Shown here: positions 37,261 to 46,693 of the stretch, one piece after another | Position numbering within the stretch: position 1 is the stretch's first letter | Layout: the number at the start of each line of letters is the position of its first letter | Assembly: GCA_963714405.1 (NCBI GenBank) | Contig: CAVQOH010000001.1 | Location: forward strand, 1-64,000 | Origin: JAZGGS01 sp963714405 | Lineage (GTDB): Bacteria > Bacteroidota > Ignavibacteria > Ignavibacteriales > Ignavibacteriaceae | Length of the DNA stretch: 64,000 nucleotides | Reading direction: 5' to 3' | Notes under the pieces: generated by a model | The model's database searches: none | The model's input: the letters and a program-made list of their open reading frames with translations, nothing else | Told to the model about the DNA's origin: nothing | Position numbers and translations under genes: made by a program

Positions 37261-38586
37261 CTAATTTAATGGAAACTTTTTCTCAACCATTTTGATGTTC
37301 AAAGTTTCAAGTTCTTTAAGAACCGGTTCATAAATTTGTTTTGTAATAGGAATTTGAACTCCTTTTAGATTGAATTTTCCTTCAGCCATAAATCTTACAC
37401 CTATTGCTAAAGGAAGACTTACAGTTCTAGCCATTGAAGATTCCTTTAATGCTTCGCCAAAATCTATTAGTGTTGATGTTATCAATTCCCTGGATTTATC
37501 AGCATTTTCAACAGTAAATTTATGCTGAAGAATAATCATATCTTTTTCATTTTCCTTAAAAACAAGTTTATTTTCCAAAAGATAACTAAGGATATCAAGC
37601 CTGTTATCAAAATCAGGAACTTTTTCTTCGCTAAATAATCCCAGCCATTCAAATCTTTTAATAATTTCTGAATCAATATCTATCCCAAGTTTTTCAGCGA
37701 CTTTAGCTTTCACATCATTTCCATCTTCAGCATTCGCAAGATCAGCCATCATCTTTCTGTATGTAATTCCTTTTAAACCTTCATTTTGATTTTCATCAAT
37801 TAAACCGATATCTACCATTTTTTTCAATGTATCACACCATCCCAGATTCCTGTAAGTTCCTCTCATTACTGTTAGTGCATCCTTAAGGTTATATAAATCT
37901 TTGTAGGGAATAGAATCTCTGTTAGGATAAACTTCATATTTTCCTAATCCTTCAACTTCTTCGTGACGATAATTAAGAAACAGATTTTTTCCTTCAATCT
38001 CCACAAGATTACCGTTTTCTAAAAACTTTGCAGAGTTACGCGATGCAAGAACAACTCCTTTAGGGCTCCACGAGAATTTATAACCGAAAGGATTATCATT
38101 ATCTTCTGGTGCAGGAAGTCCACCACAATAAGAATAAAAATGTATTACTTTTCCGCCGCTGCTGTATGCATCATCAATAATTTTCATTGCGGACATATGA
38201 TCAATACCAGGATCAACCCCTATTTCATTTAGAAATAATAAATTTTTACTTGCTGCTTCATCATTCAATTTTTGCATTCCTTCGCTTACATAGGAAGTTG
38301 TTGCCATGTGCTTATTATGTTTCAGGCAGAGGTTTGCTACTTTAAGATGATGTACCCAGGGAAGCAAACTTACTATTATATCATTTTCTTTTACAAGATT
38401 TGATAATTGTTCTTCATCCTGCACGTTTAATTGAATTGCATTGCCATTCGAAAATCCTTTAACAAGATTCTCTGCTTTGCTTACTGTACGGGATGCAACT
38501 GTAACCGAAATGTCTTTTTGCTTCAGGAGATACGTAACACCAGGTTTGCTTACCAATCCTGCTCCCAATACCAATATTTTTTTCAT
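37261..38586 (-). CDS. Saccharopine dehydrogenase family protein (lysine degradation)
   Basis: 441 aa. It begins MKKILVLGAGLVSKPGVTYL with the Rossmann loop GxGxxxxP, then LLPWVHHLKVANLCLKHNKH and FLNEIGVDPGIDHMSAMKII, typical of saccharopine reductase/dehydrogenase (the second half of animal AASS). It splits saccharopine to glutamate and 2-aminoadipate semialdehyde, or runs it in reverse. An aldehyde dehydrogenase of the antiquitin type lies beyond the divergent Rrf2 gene and could take the next step. No lysine-ketoglutarate reductase is seen in the window. Confidence 0.88.
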   Translation of the reverse strand: MKKILVLGAGLVSKPGVTYLLKQKDISVTVASRTVSKAENLVKGFSNGNAIQLNVQDEEQLSNLVKENDIIVSLLPWVHHLKVANLCLKHNKHMATTSYVSEGMQKLNDEAASKNLLFLNEIGVDPGIDHMSAMKIIDDAYSSGGKVIHFYSYCGGLPAPEDNDNPFGYKFSWSPKGVVLASRNSAKFLENGNLVEIEGKNLFLNYRHEEVEGLGKYEVYPNRDSIPYKDLYNLKDALTVMRGTYRNLGWCDTLKKMVDIGLIDENQNEGLKGITYRKMMADLANAEDGNDVKAKVAEKLGIDIDSEIIKRFEWLGLFSEEKVPDFDNRLDILSYLLENKLVFKENEKDMIILQHKFTVENADKSRELITSTLIDFGEALKESSMARTVSLPLAIGVRFMAEGKFNLKGVQIPITKQIYEPVLKELETLNIKMVEKKFPLN

Positions 38587-38957
38587 TATAATTTTCCTTT
38601 TATATCAAATTGTTAAGATTTTATTAATTCTGGAATTGCATTTTACAGAAATTAATACTTTAGAATTTAATTTATATTAAAAAACGTTTTCGTAACGCGA
38701 AATGAAGTAACTGCATAAGCAGCTGCATCTTAATTTGAGGTATGTATTTGTTGATGTGAACAAATTGAAAAAAACAACTATTTGTATACCCAAAATTAAA
38801 TACGATAAAATGAATTAACAAACCTGATACTAGGAAATATGAGGATTAAAGCTGCAACAAAATGGTTACAATATTTTTATAATTGTTTCAAACTGATGAT
38901 AAAATTTGATTTTTGGAAATCAAATAGTTACACTTACTATAACAATTATTAAAATTT
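38587..38957. promoter_or_regulatory. Divergent control region between saccharopine dehydrogenase and rrf2
   Basis: 371 nt without a gene. Near the rrf2 start are two imperfect direct repeats about 62 nt apart: AATGGTTACA (38861-38870) and AATAGTTACA (38923-38932). Each is followed by a related A/T block, and ATAATTGTT (38879-38887) with AACAATTAT (38941-38949) makes an exact inverted pair. These are candidate operators for the Rrf2 protein. No clear promoter match was found in either direction. Confidence 0.45.
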
Positions 38958-39377
38958 ATGTCAGCATCCACTAAATTATCAACTGCTGTAAAGGCTATTT
39001 GCTATCTAAGCAAATCTTATCCCACCGCAAAATCAAGTACAGAAATTTCGAAAAATATAGGTATAAATTCTTCAAAGCTTAGAAAAATATTATCAATGCT
39101 TGTTAAAAACGGGATGGTTTTTAGCTCGCAGGGTATTAGCGGTGGATTTAAACTCAGCAAGGATCCATCAATAATTCACCTGCAGGAAATTTACTGCGCT
39201 ATTGAAGATAGGAAAGCTTTTCACCTTGATGTACAAAAAGAGGATGTTAAGAAAAACAGTTTGTCCGGTAATCTTAATAAATATTTTTTGGAACTGTTTG
39301 CAGATATTCAGGTTGATATTGAAGAAAAAATGAAAAACATAACAATTAATTCCATTATGAATAAAATAAACAATTAA
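38958..39377 (+). CDS. Rrf2-family transcriptional regulator
   Basis: 139 aa. A winged-helix domain is seen: TKLSTAVKAICYLSKSYPTA, then STEISKNIGINSSKLRKILS (recognition region) and GMVFSSQGISGGFKLSKDP (wing). The three-cysteine cluster of IscR/NsrR is missing; only two Cys occur in the protein (ICYL, IYCAIED), far apart. So an Fe-S sensor role is not supported and a metabolite or other effector is more likely. It sits between two lysine-catabolic genes and 24 nt before the dehydrogenase, so it is their likely regulator. Confidence 0.88.
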   Translation: MSASTKLSTAVKAICYLSKSYPTAKSSTEISKNIGINSSKLRKILSMLVKNGMVFSSQGISGGFKLSKDPSIIHLQEIYCAIEDRKAFHLDVQKEDVKKNSLSGNLNKYFLELFADIQVDIEEKMKNITINSIMNKINN

Positions 39378-39401
39378 AATTATTAGAGGAGGAGTATCAC
39401 A

Positions 39402-40934
39402 ATGAAATTTCTAAAAGAACTTAAAATAGATGACAAAAATTACGGATCATCTACCGGAACCAAATGGTTACAATCAAAAACTGAAGGAGAACTTAAAATT
39501 AGTTCACCAACAAACGGAAAATATATCGCTTCAGTTTACCAGGCATCTGAAAAAGACTATGAAAAATTAATTAGTACTGCTGAAAAAGCATTTAAATACT
39601 GGCGCACAATACCTGCACCAGGTAGAGGTGAGATAGTCCGGCAAATAGGTCTGCGGTTAAGAAAATATAAAAAACCTTTAGGAACTCTTGTTTCCTACGA
39701 AATGGGAAAATCTCTACAGGAAGGTTTAGGTGAAGTACAGGAAATGATAGATATTTGTGATTTTGCAGTTGGGCAATCAAGGCAGCTTTATGGATTTACT
39801 ATGCAGTCTGAAAGACCAATGCATAGAATGTACGATCAGTATCATCCATTAGGAATTGTGTGTACAATTTCAGCCTTCAATTTTCCGGTTGCAGTATGGA
39901 GTTGGAATGCAATGCTTGCAGCTATTTGCGGTGATGTAAACATCTGGAAACCATCTTCGAAAGTTCCTTTAACTGCAATAGCTACTCAAAATATTATTGC
40001 AGAAGTTATCAAAGAAAATAATTTACCGGAAGGAATTTTTTCATTAGTTGTTGGAAGAGGATCCACAATTGGAGAAAAAATATTAAATGATAAAAGAGTT
40101 CCTCTTATTTCAGTTACAGGTTCTACACGAGTTGGAAGACATGCAGGTGAAGTGATTGCTAAAAGATTTGGAAAATCCATTCTTGAGCTTGGAGGCAATA
40201 ATGCAATTATTTTAACTCCTGATGCAGATCTTAAAATGGCAATTCCTGCTGTTGTTTTTGGTGCGGTTGGTACAGCAGGGCAGAGATGTACCTCAACAAG
40301 AAGATTGATAATTCATGATTCTATTTACGATAAAGTAAAAAACTCGGTTATTAAAGCATACAAAAGTTTAAAGATTGGTGATCCTCTTGATGAAAAAAAT
40401 CATGTGGGACCACTAATTGATACTGGTGCTGTCAACGATTTTACAAATGCACTCACTCAGGTTAAAAAAGAAGGCGGAAAAGTTGTTTATGGCGGAAAAG
40501 TTCTTTCAGGAAAAGGTTATGAATCAGGTTGTTACGTGGTTCCGGCAGTTGTTGAGGCAGAAAATCATTATGAAATTGTTCAGGAAGAAACTTTTGCACC
40601 AATACTTTACCTGATTAAGTACAGCAAGAATGTTGAAGAAGCCATTGAAATCCATAATGGAGTGGTTCAGGGATTGTCATCTGCAATTTTTACAAACAAT
40701 ATAAGGGAGGCTGAAAAGTTTTTATCAGCCGTTGGCTCAGATTGCGGTATTGCAAATATAAATATTGGAACCTCAGGTGCTGAAATTGGAGGTGCTTTTG
40801 GGGGTGAAAAAGAAACTGGCGGTGGAAGAGAAAGCGGATCTGATGCCTGGAAAGCTTATATGCGGAGACAAACTAATACAATAAATTTTGGTACTGAATT
40901 ACCGCTGGCACAGGGAATTAAGTTCGATATCTAA
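39402..40934 (+). CDS. Aldehyde dehydrogenase, antiquitin (ALDH7) type: 2-aminoadipate semialdehyde dehydrogenase
   Basis: 510 aa, full length. AFNFPVAVWSWNAMLAAICG (NAD-binding fold), ILELGGNNAII (general base Glu) and GTAGQRCTSTRRLIIHDS (nucleophile Cys) are present. The C-terminal INIGTSGAEIGGAFGGEK with ETGGGRESGSDAWKAYMRRQ is the hallmark of ALDH7/antiquitin, which oxidises 2-aminoadipate semialdehyde in lysine degradation. GAGGAGG precedes the ATG. A terminator at 40955-40989 closes the rrf2-aldehyde dehydrogenase unit. Confidence 0.93.
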   Translation: MKFLKELKIDDKNYGSSTGTKWLQSKTEGELKISSPTNGKYIASVYQASEKDYEKLISTAEKAFKYWRTIPAPGRGEIVRQIGLRLRKYKKPLGTLVSYEMGKSLQEGLGEVQEMIDICDFAVGQSRQLYGFTMQSERPMHRMYDQYHPLGIVCTISAFNFPVAVWSWNAMLAAICGDVNIWKPSSKVPLTAIATQNIIAEVIKENNLPEGIFSLVVGRGSTIGEKILNDKRVPLISVTGSTRVGRHAGEVIAKRFGKSILELGGNNAIILTPDADLKMAIPAVVFGAVGTAGQRCTSTRRLIIHDSIYDKVKNSVIKAYKSLKIGDPLDEKNHVGPLIDTGAVNDFTNALTQVKKEGGKVVYGGKVLSGKGYESGCYVVPAVVEAENHYEIVQEETFAPILYLIKYSKNVEEAIEIHNGVVQGLSSAIFTNNIREAEKFLSAVGSDCGIANINIGTSGAEIGGAFGGEKETGGGRESGSDAWKAYMRRQTNTINFGTELPLAQGIKFDI

Positions 40935-40954
40935 TTGTAACTCCTTCCATTTTT

Positions 40955-40989
40955 AAAGGGGAATGGTAGTTTTTGCCATTCCCTTTTTT
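40955..40989 (+). terminator. Rho-independent terminator after the aldehyde dehydrogenase gene
   Basis: GGGAATGG (about 40959-40966) pairs with CCATTCCC (40976-40983), followed by a T run. Confidence 0.85.
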
Positions 40990-41204
40990 ACTTTCATTAT
41001 AAAATCTCGTTTTGAGCTTTTCCTAATCATCCAATATTAAAAGAATTTTAAAACCATTTTACCGAATGATACCAATTTGACATGCAATAATTTCTTATGA
41101 TTCTAAGTATGATACAATTTGCTCTAATTGATTCATGCTACGAATGTTTTAAATCTTTTGGTTCAATATTTGAAAAACATAGTTAAAAAAATTGTGGGAC
41201 AATA

Positions 41205-41918
41205 ATGACAACATTGGATGTAAAGAAGTTAACCTCTTGTGGTTCAGATTGGGAGGCAAATCAATATATGCTGCTTAGCAGAGTTAAGTTTTGGACAGAT
41301 CAAATCCATAAAAATAAATTATACCCTGCGCTTAATGAATCTATTCAACTAAATTTAATTTTTGAGGAAATTCTAAAAGAAAACCTTGAATCTAAATGGT
41401 GGTTTGATAGTGAAATAAAAGCTCGTAAACTAAATGAAAGAATAACAATTTATGAAAAAGCTAACCAGATTGGCTTTCAGCTGGATAAATTGTTAGAGTT
41501 TGTTGAATGGGCACTTTATTTAAACAGACCGGTTTTGATAGAAGCTGAAATCATTAGAAATTTTACAAGGGAAAATATTTCCTGCAATAAAATAACTAAC
41601 GGTAAAAATTATCTGGGTAAAGGTTACTTTGCGTTACCCGAAAATAAGATGCAAAAACTTAACATATACTTTTACGAAGTTAACTGGGATTGGCATAGAA
41701 ACGAGGTAATACACAATATGAATACAGAACTGATCAGTTCTATTCCCCTTGCATCAATTAATAATCCGGTTGAAGAATTTGTGACTGACTTTCTAAAAAA
41801 TCAACGATTACTATTCGATCCTGTAGCATTTGTTTTCAGTACGGATTTAGATTTTCCTTACGAAGAAACAATGCTTCCTATAGCACAGGAAATTCTTTTA
41901 GATGAGATAAGAGTTTAA
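41205..41918 (+). CDS. Conserved-looking hypothetical protein, tryptophan-rich
   Basis: 237 aa, not recognised. It has no signal peptide or membrane helix, so it is probably cytoplasmic. It is unusually rich in Trp and acidic residues (DWEANQ, KFWTDQ, SKWWFD, VEWALY, VNWDWHRNE). Two Cys residues do not form a visible metal site. It overlaps the tail of the protease gene on the other strand by 4 nt. The preceding 270 nt hold a terminator and no clear promoter match. Good codon use and length support a real gene. Confidence 0.75.
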   Translation: MTTLDVKKLTSCGSDWEANQYMLLSRVKFWTDQIHKNKLYPALNESIQLNLIFEEILKENLESKWWFDSEIKARKLNERITIYEKANQIGFQLDKLLEFVEWALYLNRPVLIEAEIIRNFTRENISCNKITNGKNYLGKGYFALPENKMQKLNIYFYEVNWDWHRNEVIHNMNTELISSIPLASINNPVEEFVTDFLKNQRLLFDPVAFVFSTDLDFPYEETMLPIAQEILLDEIRV

Positions 41919-44029
41919 TCGATTTGTGAAATCCCATTAGAAATTTTTATAAGATCTGTAATTATTAGTGCTGTTTCATCAATAAATAAATCTGATTCCT
42001 CATCTTCTTCATCAGGTGGAACTTCACCTTTTTCAAGTAATTTTAATCCTTTAATTCTTCTTCTCTCATTCTCTCTTTGGAATTCAAGTTCTTCTTTTTC
42101 TTCTTTTAACTTTAGGCGCAATTCTTCATTTAATGATATAGAATTTTTTTCTATGATTTCTTTGTAATTTTCTATATCATCTTCAAGGTAATCAAATTCA
42201 GGATTATTATTTCTTCTCTCATTAGAAAGTAATGTTAATTTAGGAATGATTTTAGAGAGATCACCAAATGATTTATACTGCACCGGTTCTATACGATCCC
42301 AGGGAAGGGCAGTAGGCTCTGCACTTTCACCAAATTCTTCCGGATTAACATAAGATGGAAAAGTTATATCAGGTATCACTCCTAAATTTTGTGTACTGCC
42401 GCCTGTAATCCGGTAATATTTTGCTATTGTTATTTTTACCTGTCCTAGTTCATCTCTTCTGCGAGAAGCAAACTTGTTAAGATCAATAAGATTTTGAACT
42501 GTACCTTTCCCGAAAGTTTGTTCTCCGATAACAATACCTCTTCCGTAATCCTGAATTGCACCCGCAAATATTTCTGAAGCAGAAGCGCTAAACCTGTTAA
42601 CTAGCACTGCAACGGGTCCGCTATAAACAATTTCGTTATCAGGATCATAAACCACATCAACATTTTTATCCATATCTTTCACCTGTACAACAGGTCCCTG
42701 ATCTATGAATAAACCTGCAGCATCAACAGCTTCAGTAAGTGATCCTCCTCCGTTATTTCTTAGATCAATAATTACAGCATCAACTGTTTCATCCTTAAAC
42801 TCTTCAAGCAACATTTTAACATCTCTTGCAGTGCTCTTAAAATCATTTTCGCCTCTACGCTGTCCCTCAAAATCTGTATAGAATTTGGGGATAGTAATAA
42901 CACCTACTTTGTAAGGGATTCCATCATTAGTTATTTCCAGGATACTACTTTTCGCTGCCTGATCTTCCAGTTTTATTTTATCTCTTACAAGCTTAATTTC
43001 AAATGGAACAGCATCTAAACCCTCTTCAGCAGCTAGTATTTGCAGGCGGACAATAGATTCTTTTGGACCTCTAATAAGTTGTACTACATCAGTAATTCTC
43101 CAGCCAACAACATCAACAAAATCGCCATCTTCACCTTGCGCAACTGCAACTATACGATCATCTTCGCGCAATATTTTTGATTTAAATGCAGGTCCACCCG
43201 GAATTATTTCTACAATTTTTGTATATCCGTCTTCAGAGAGTAAACGTGCGCCTATACCTTCTAAAGATAGACTCATTTCAATATTAAAGTTTTCAGATGT
43301 TATAGGTGAAAAATAATTTGTATGCGGATCAACGGCTGCAGAGAATGAATTCATTGCTAGCTGGAATACATCTTCGCTGTTATATTGTGTTAGCAAGGTA
43401 CTGAAATTTTGATATCTCTTTAATAGATTTTCAGTAATTTCATCCCAATCTTTCCCATTCATTTTTAAACTTAACGCATCATTTTTAATTCTCAATCGCC
43501 AAAGTTCATTTAATTCGCTGTAATTTTCAGCCCAAACTGCTTCATCCCTGTTCGCATGATATTCTTCATCAACAGTGTAATCGAATTCTGCGGATAGAAG
43601 TGTATCTATATATTCAATGCGTGCTTGCATTCTTTCAGTGTATAAATTAAAAATTTCATAAAACGGATAAACATTTCCTTCATTTAATTCATCGTCCAGT
43701 TTGTAGCGGTATTTTTCAAGATTCTTAAGATCTGATGCCAGCAAATAATTTTTACCATGATCTAATGCATCTACATATTTATCAAAAATAATTGATGATA
43801 AAGAATCATCAATTATTACATCTTTGTAATGATATCTTGAAAGGATGGTTGTAACGAGCCTGTTTTCAAGCGTATAATAATCTTTTGGTGAAATATTATT
43901 AAGAGAATCTGTCTCCACTGTGGATGATGAATTGGAACCGACTGACTCCTTAATAAAAAAATTAGTTACTAAAACAACAGCTAAAATTATTGTAAGTATT
44001 TTCATAATATTTAAAAGGTACTTATTCAT
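41915..44029 (-). CDS. prc: Tail-specific (C-terminal processing) protease Prc
   Basis: 704 aa S41 peptidase. One N-terminal membrane helix or signal segment (about 8-26) is followed by a Prc N-terminal region, a PDZ domain (LSLEGIGARLLSEDGYTKIV to VVGWRITDVVQLIRG) and the protease core. The catalytic Ser is in VNRFSASASEIFAGAIQDYG and the Lys in GEQTFGKGTVQNLIDL. A DUF3340-like acidic/helical tail ends the protein. It works in the periplasm on protein C-termini. The gene ends against the unknown 41205 gene. Confidence 0.93.
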   Translation of the reverse strand: MNKYLLNIMKILTIILAVVLVTNFFIKESVGSNSSSTVETDSLNNISPKDYYTLENRLVTTILSRYHYKDVIIDDSLSSIIFDKYVDALDHGKNYLLASDLKNLEKYRYKLDDELNEGNVYPFYEIFNLYTERMQARIEYIDTLLSAEFDYTVDEEYHANRDEAVWAENYSELNELWRLRIKNDALSLKMNGKDWDEITENLLKRYQNFSTLLTQYNSEDVFQLAMNSFSAAVDPHTNYFSPITSENFNIEMSLSLEGIGARLLSEDGYTKIVEIIPGGPAFKSKILREDDRIVAVAQGEDGDFVDVVGWRITDVVQLIRGPKESIVRLQILAAEEGLDAVPFEIKLVRDKIKLEDQAAKSSILEITNDGIPYKVGVITIPKFYTDFEGQRRGENDFKSTARDVKMLLEEFKDETVDAVIIDLRNNGGGSLTEAVDAAGLFIDQGPVVQVKDMDKNVDVVYDPDNEIVYSGPVAVLVNRFSASASEIFAGAIQDYGRGIVIGEQTFGKGTVQNLIDLNKFASRRRDELGQVKITIAKYYRITGGSTQNLGVIPDITFPSYVNPEEFGESAEPTALPWDRIEPVQYKSFGDLSKIIPKLTLLSNERRNNNPEFDYLEDDIENYKEIIEKNSISLNEELRLKLKEEKEELEFQRENERRRIKGLKLLEKGEVPPDEEDEESDLFIDETALIITDLIKISNGISQID

Positions 44030-44203
44030 TTGATATTTGAATTTTATAGATTAAATACATCAAAGAAAAAAAAGAAAGCTGAAAAAAATTGCCAGGAAAT
44101 AATTTATTTGCTAAATAATCTTTTCGGATTACAGCATCAAGGCAAAAATGATGAATGGTTGAATCAGTTACAAGAAAAAAGTGTTAACCTGAATTGAAAT
44201 TTC

Positions 44204-45505
44204 CTAAGATGCATGTATAGTTCTGTTAAATATATAATCAACATTGCTGAGCATTTTGGCAGGATTAAATACCTGTTCAATTTCATCTTTAGTTAATTTA
44301 TTCATCACTTCTTGTGATTTTAAAAGCTCATCTTTTAAATTTTTATTTTCATCCGCCCAAACATCCATAGCAGAACTCTGAACAATTCTGTAAGCATCTT
44401 CCCTCAATATTCCCTTATCAATCAACATTAGTAAAACCTTTTGTGAAAAAACGAGACCACGCGTTAGGTTAAGGTTTCGTTTCATATTTTCCGGGTAAAT
44501 AATCAGGTTATCAATAAGTTTAACCATATGATCGAGCATATAATCAATTAAAATGAAACTATCAGGAACTATTATTCTTTCAACTGAAGAGTGTGATATA
44601 TCCCGTTCATGCCATAGTGCAACATTTTCTAAAGCAGCCATAGCATTACTTCGTAAAATCCTTGCTAAACCTGTAATTCTTTCACTTACAATTGGATTAC
44701 GTTTATGGGGCATTGCAGATGAACCTTTTTGTCCTTTTGAAAAATATTCTTCTGCTTCAAGTACTTCAGTTCTTTGCAAATGCCTGATTTCTATGGCTAT
44801 TTTTTCAAGAGTGGCACCGCATAAAGCCAATGTATTCATAACTTCTGCGTGTATATCCCGTTGAATAACCTGTGTAGAAACGGGTGCAGGTTTTAATCCC
44901 ATCTTGTCGCAAACGTATTCTTCTACTTTAGGTGAAAGATGATCGAACGTTCCAACAGCTCCTGATATTTGTCCCACACTAATTGATTCAACTGCATTTG
45001 TAAGCCTCTCAATATTTCTTTTAATTTCTTCAAACCATAGTGCAAATTTAATTCCCATTGTGGTTGGTTCTGCGTGTATCCCATGAGACCTTCCTATACA
45101 TATTGTATTTTTGTGTTCAATGGCTCTTTTCTTAAGAACTTCTATTAATCTCATTAGTCTTTTTATGATTAACTCGCCCGAAGCCTTCATCTGATAGGAA
45201 AGGGTAGTATCAAGAATATCCGAAGAAGTCATTCCATAATGTATATGACGTGATTCGGGACCAACATATTCTGCAACGTTTGTTAAAAATGCAATCACAT
45301 CATGCTTGGTGGTTTCTTCAATCTCAAGTATTCGTTTAACATTAAATTTTGCTTTTTGTTTAATTACATCAACATCTTTGTGAGAAATTTCACCCAGTTC
45401 CGCACGAGCTTCGCATGCAAGCACTTCAATTTTTAACCATGTAGAATATTTAAATTCATCTTCCCAAATTTTTCCCATTTCGGGTAGTGTATATCTTTCA
45501 ATCAT
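44204..45505 (-). CDS. purB: Adenylosuccinate lyase
   Basis: 433 aa. It carries out two fumarate-releasing steps of purine synthesis. Visible motifs are RYTLPEMGKIWEDEFKYSTW at the start, TSSDILDTTLSYQMKASGEL, GRSHGIHAEPTTMGIKFALW (catalytic His) and the fumarase/lyase signature KGSSAMPHKRNPI. The start overlaps the corrected htrA stop by 4 nt (ATGA), so the two are in one operon with plsY. Confidence 0.96.
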   Translation of the reverse strand: MIERYTLPEMGKIWEDEFKYSTWLKIEVLACEARAELGEISHKDVDVIKQKAKFNVKRILEIEETTKHDVIAFLTNVAEYVGPESRHIHYGMTSSDILDTTLSYQMKASGELIIKRLMRLIEVLKKRAIEHKNTICIGRSHGIHAEPTTMGIKFALWFEEIKRNIERLTNAVESISVGQISGAVGTFDHLSPKVEEYVCDKMGLKPAPVSTQVIQRDIHAEVMNTLALCGATLEKIAIEIRHLQRTEVLEAEEYFSKGQKGSSAMPHKRNPIVSERITGLARILRSNAMAALENVALWHERDISHSSVERIIVPDSFILIDYMLDHMVKLIDNLIIYPENMKRNLNLTRGLVFSQKVLLMLIDKGILREDAYRIVQSSAMDVWADENKNLKDELLKSQEVMNKLTKDEIEQVFNPAKMLSNVDYIFNRTIHAS

Positions 45506-46693
45506 CTGGTCGGCTCCAGTTTCATTTGTTTAATAATCTTTTTGTGATCTCTAATGAGTTTAACTTCAACTACCTGGTTTGTTCTGAATTCATGAAAAAC
45601 ACCGAAATATTGTTTTCTCATTATTAATCTTGTATTCATCTATTTCAGTTATGATATCACCAACTTCTATTCCTGCGTTATCAGCTGGTGAGTTGTTATA
45701 AACTTTAGTTACTATAACTCCTTTAGAATCCTTCAGATCGTAGTACCTTGCGATACCTTCATCAATAGATTGTATTCTCATCCCTATTTCAAAATCACGA
45801 TTAATTTTACCGTGCGCTTTAAGTTCATCAACAATGCGGATTACTTTATTTATGGGTATCGCAAAACCAAGCCCTATACTTCCAGAGTTTCCGCCAGCAG
45901 TGAAAATTAAAGTATTCATACCAATTATTTCACCAAAACTGTTTACTAACGGGCCACCACTGTTGCCTCCATTTATTGCAGCATCTGTTTGAATCATATT
46001 TAAATAATATCTTTCATTTATTGGCTCAAGGTTCATTCCTGATGCACTAACTACTCCAACCGTTACAGTTGGTTTTTCATTCAACTCAAATAAACCAAAC
46101 GGATTGCCAAGTGCTATTACCCATTCACCAATAATTATCTCATTAGAATCACCAGGTTTAATGTAGGGAAGATTTTCCCCATCAATTTTAAGTAGGCAAA
46201 TATCAGATGCTAAATCGGTTCCAATAACTTTTGCTTCAAATGTTCTTCCATCAGTTAAAGTTACTTTTACTTCCGTTGCATTTCCAGCAACATGATCATT
46301 GGTTACAATGAATCCATCCGGCGAAATTATATAACCTGACCCAAGACCTTTAACTTCTCTGTTATGGGTTCCTCTATCGCCAAAGAACTGTCTGAAGAAG
46401 GGATCATCAAAAAACGAAAAAAAAGGATCCCTGTATTGTCTAATTTCAATTACATTTATCCCGACTACTGCTGGGCTAACTTGTTCAACGGTTTCAGTTA
46501 TTATATTTTTTCTTGATTTTGTAATTTCATCTGTTAATGCACTCCTATTTTGATTACTTGTTAAAACAAATCCAGGTTTATCGTCATTTTCTGAACTAAA
46601 CAAATTTTCGTTACCGGAAGTAACAAATAATATTCCACCAAAAAGAATTGCTACAGATATTATAGTTAAGATATAAATTTTTAAGCTAATCAT
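45502..46693 (-). pseudogene. HtrA/DegP-type serine protease, one frameshift near the end
   Basis: About 396 aa when read through. An N-terminal membrane helix leads to a trypsin-like domain with H134 (TNDHVAG), D164 (SDICLLKID) and S245 (GGNSGGPL), then a PDZ domain. One extra T near 45610 breaks the frame at NNEKTIF; without it the PDZ end continues GVFHEFRTNQVVEVKLIRDH to a TGA at 45502, overlapping the purB ATG. It overlaps plsY by 8 nt. It is a periplasmic quality-control protease. Confidence 0.9.

Noticed and set aside
44553..44864. 103-codon plus-strand ORF
   Set aside because: Antisense shadow of the purB active-site region.
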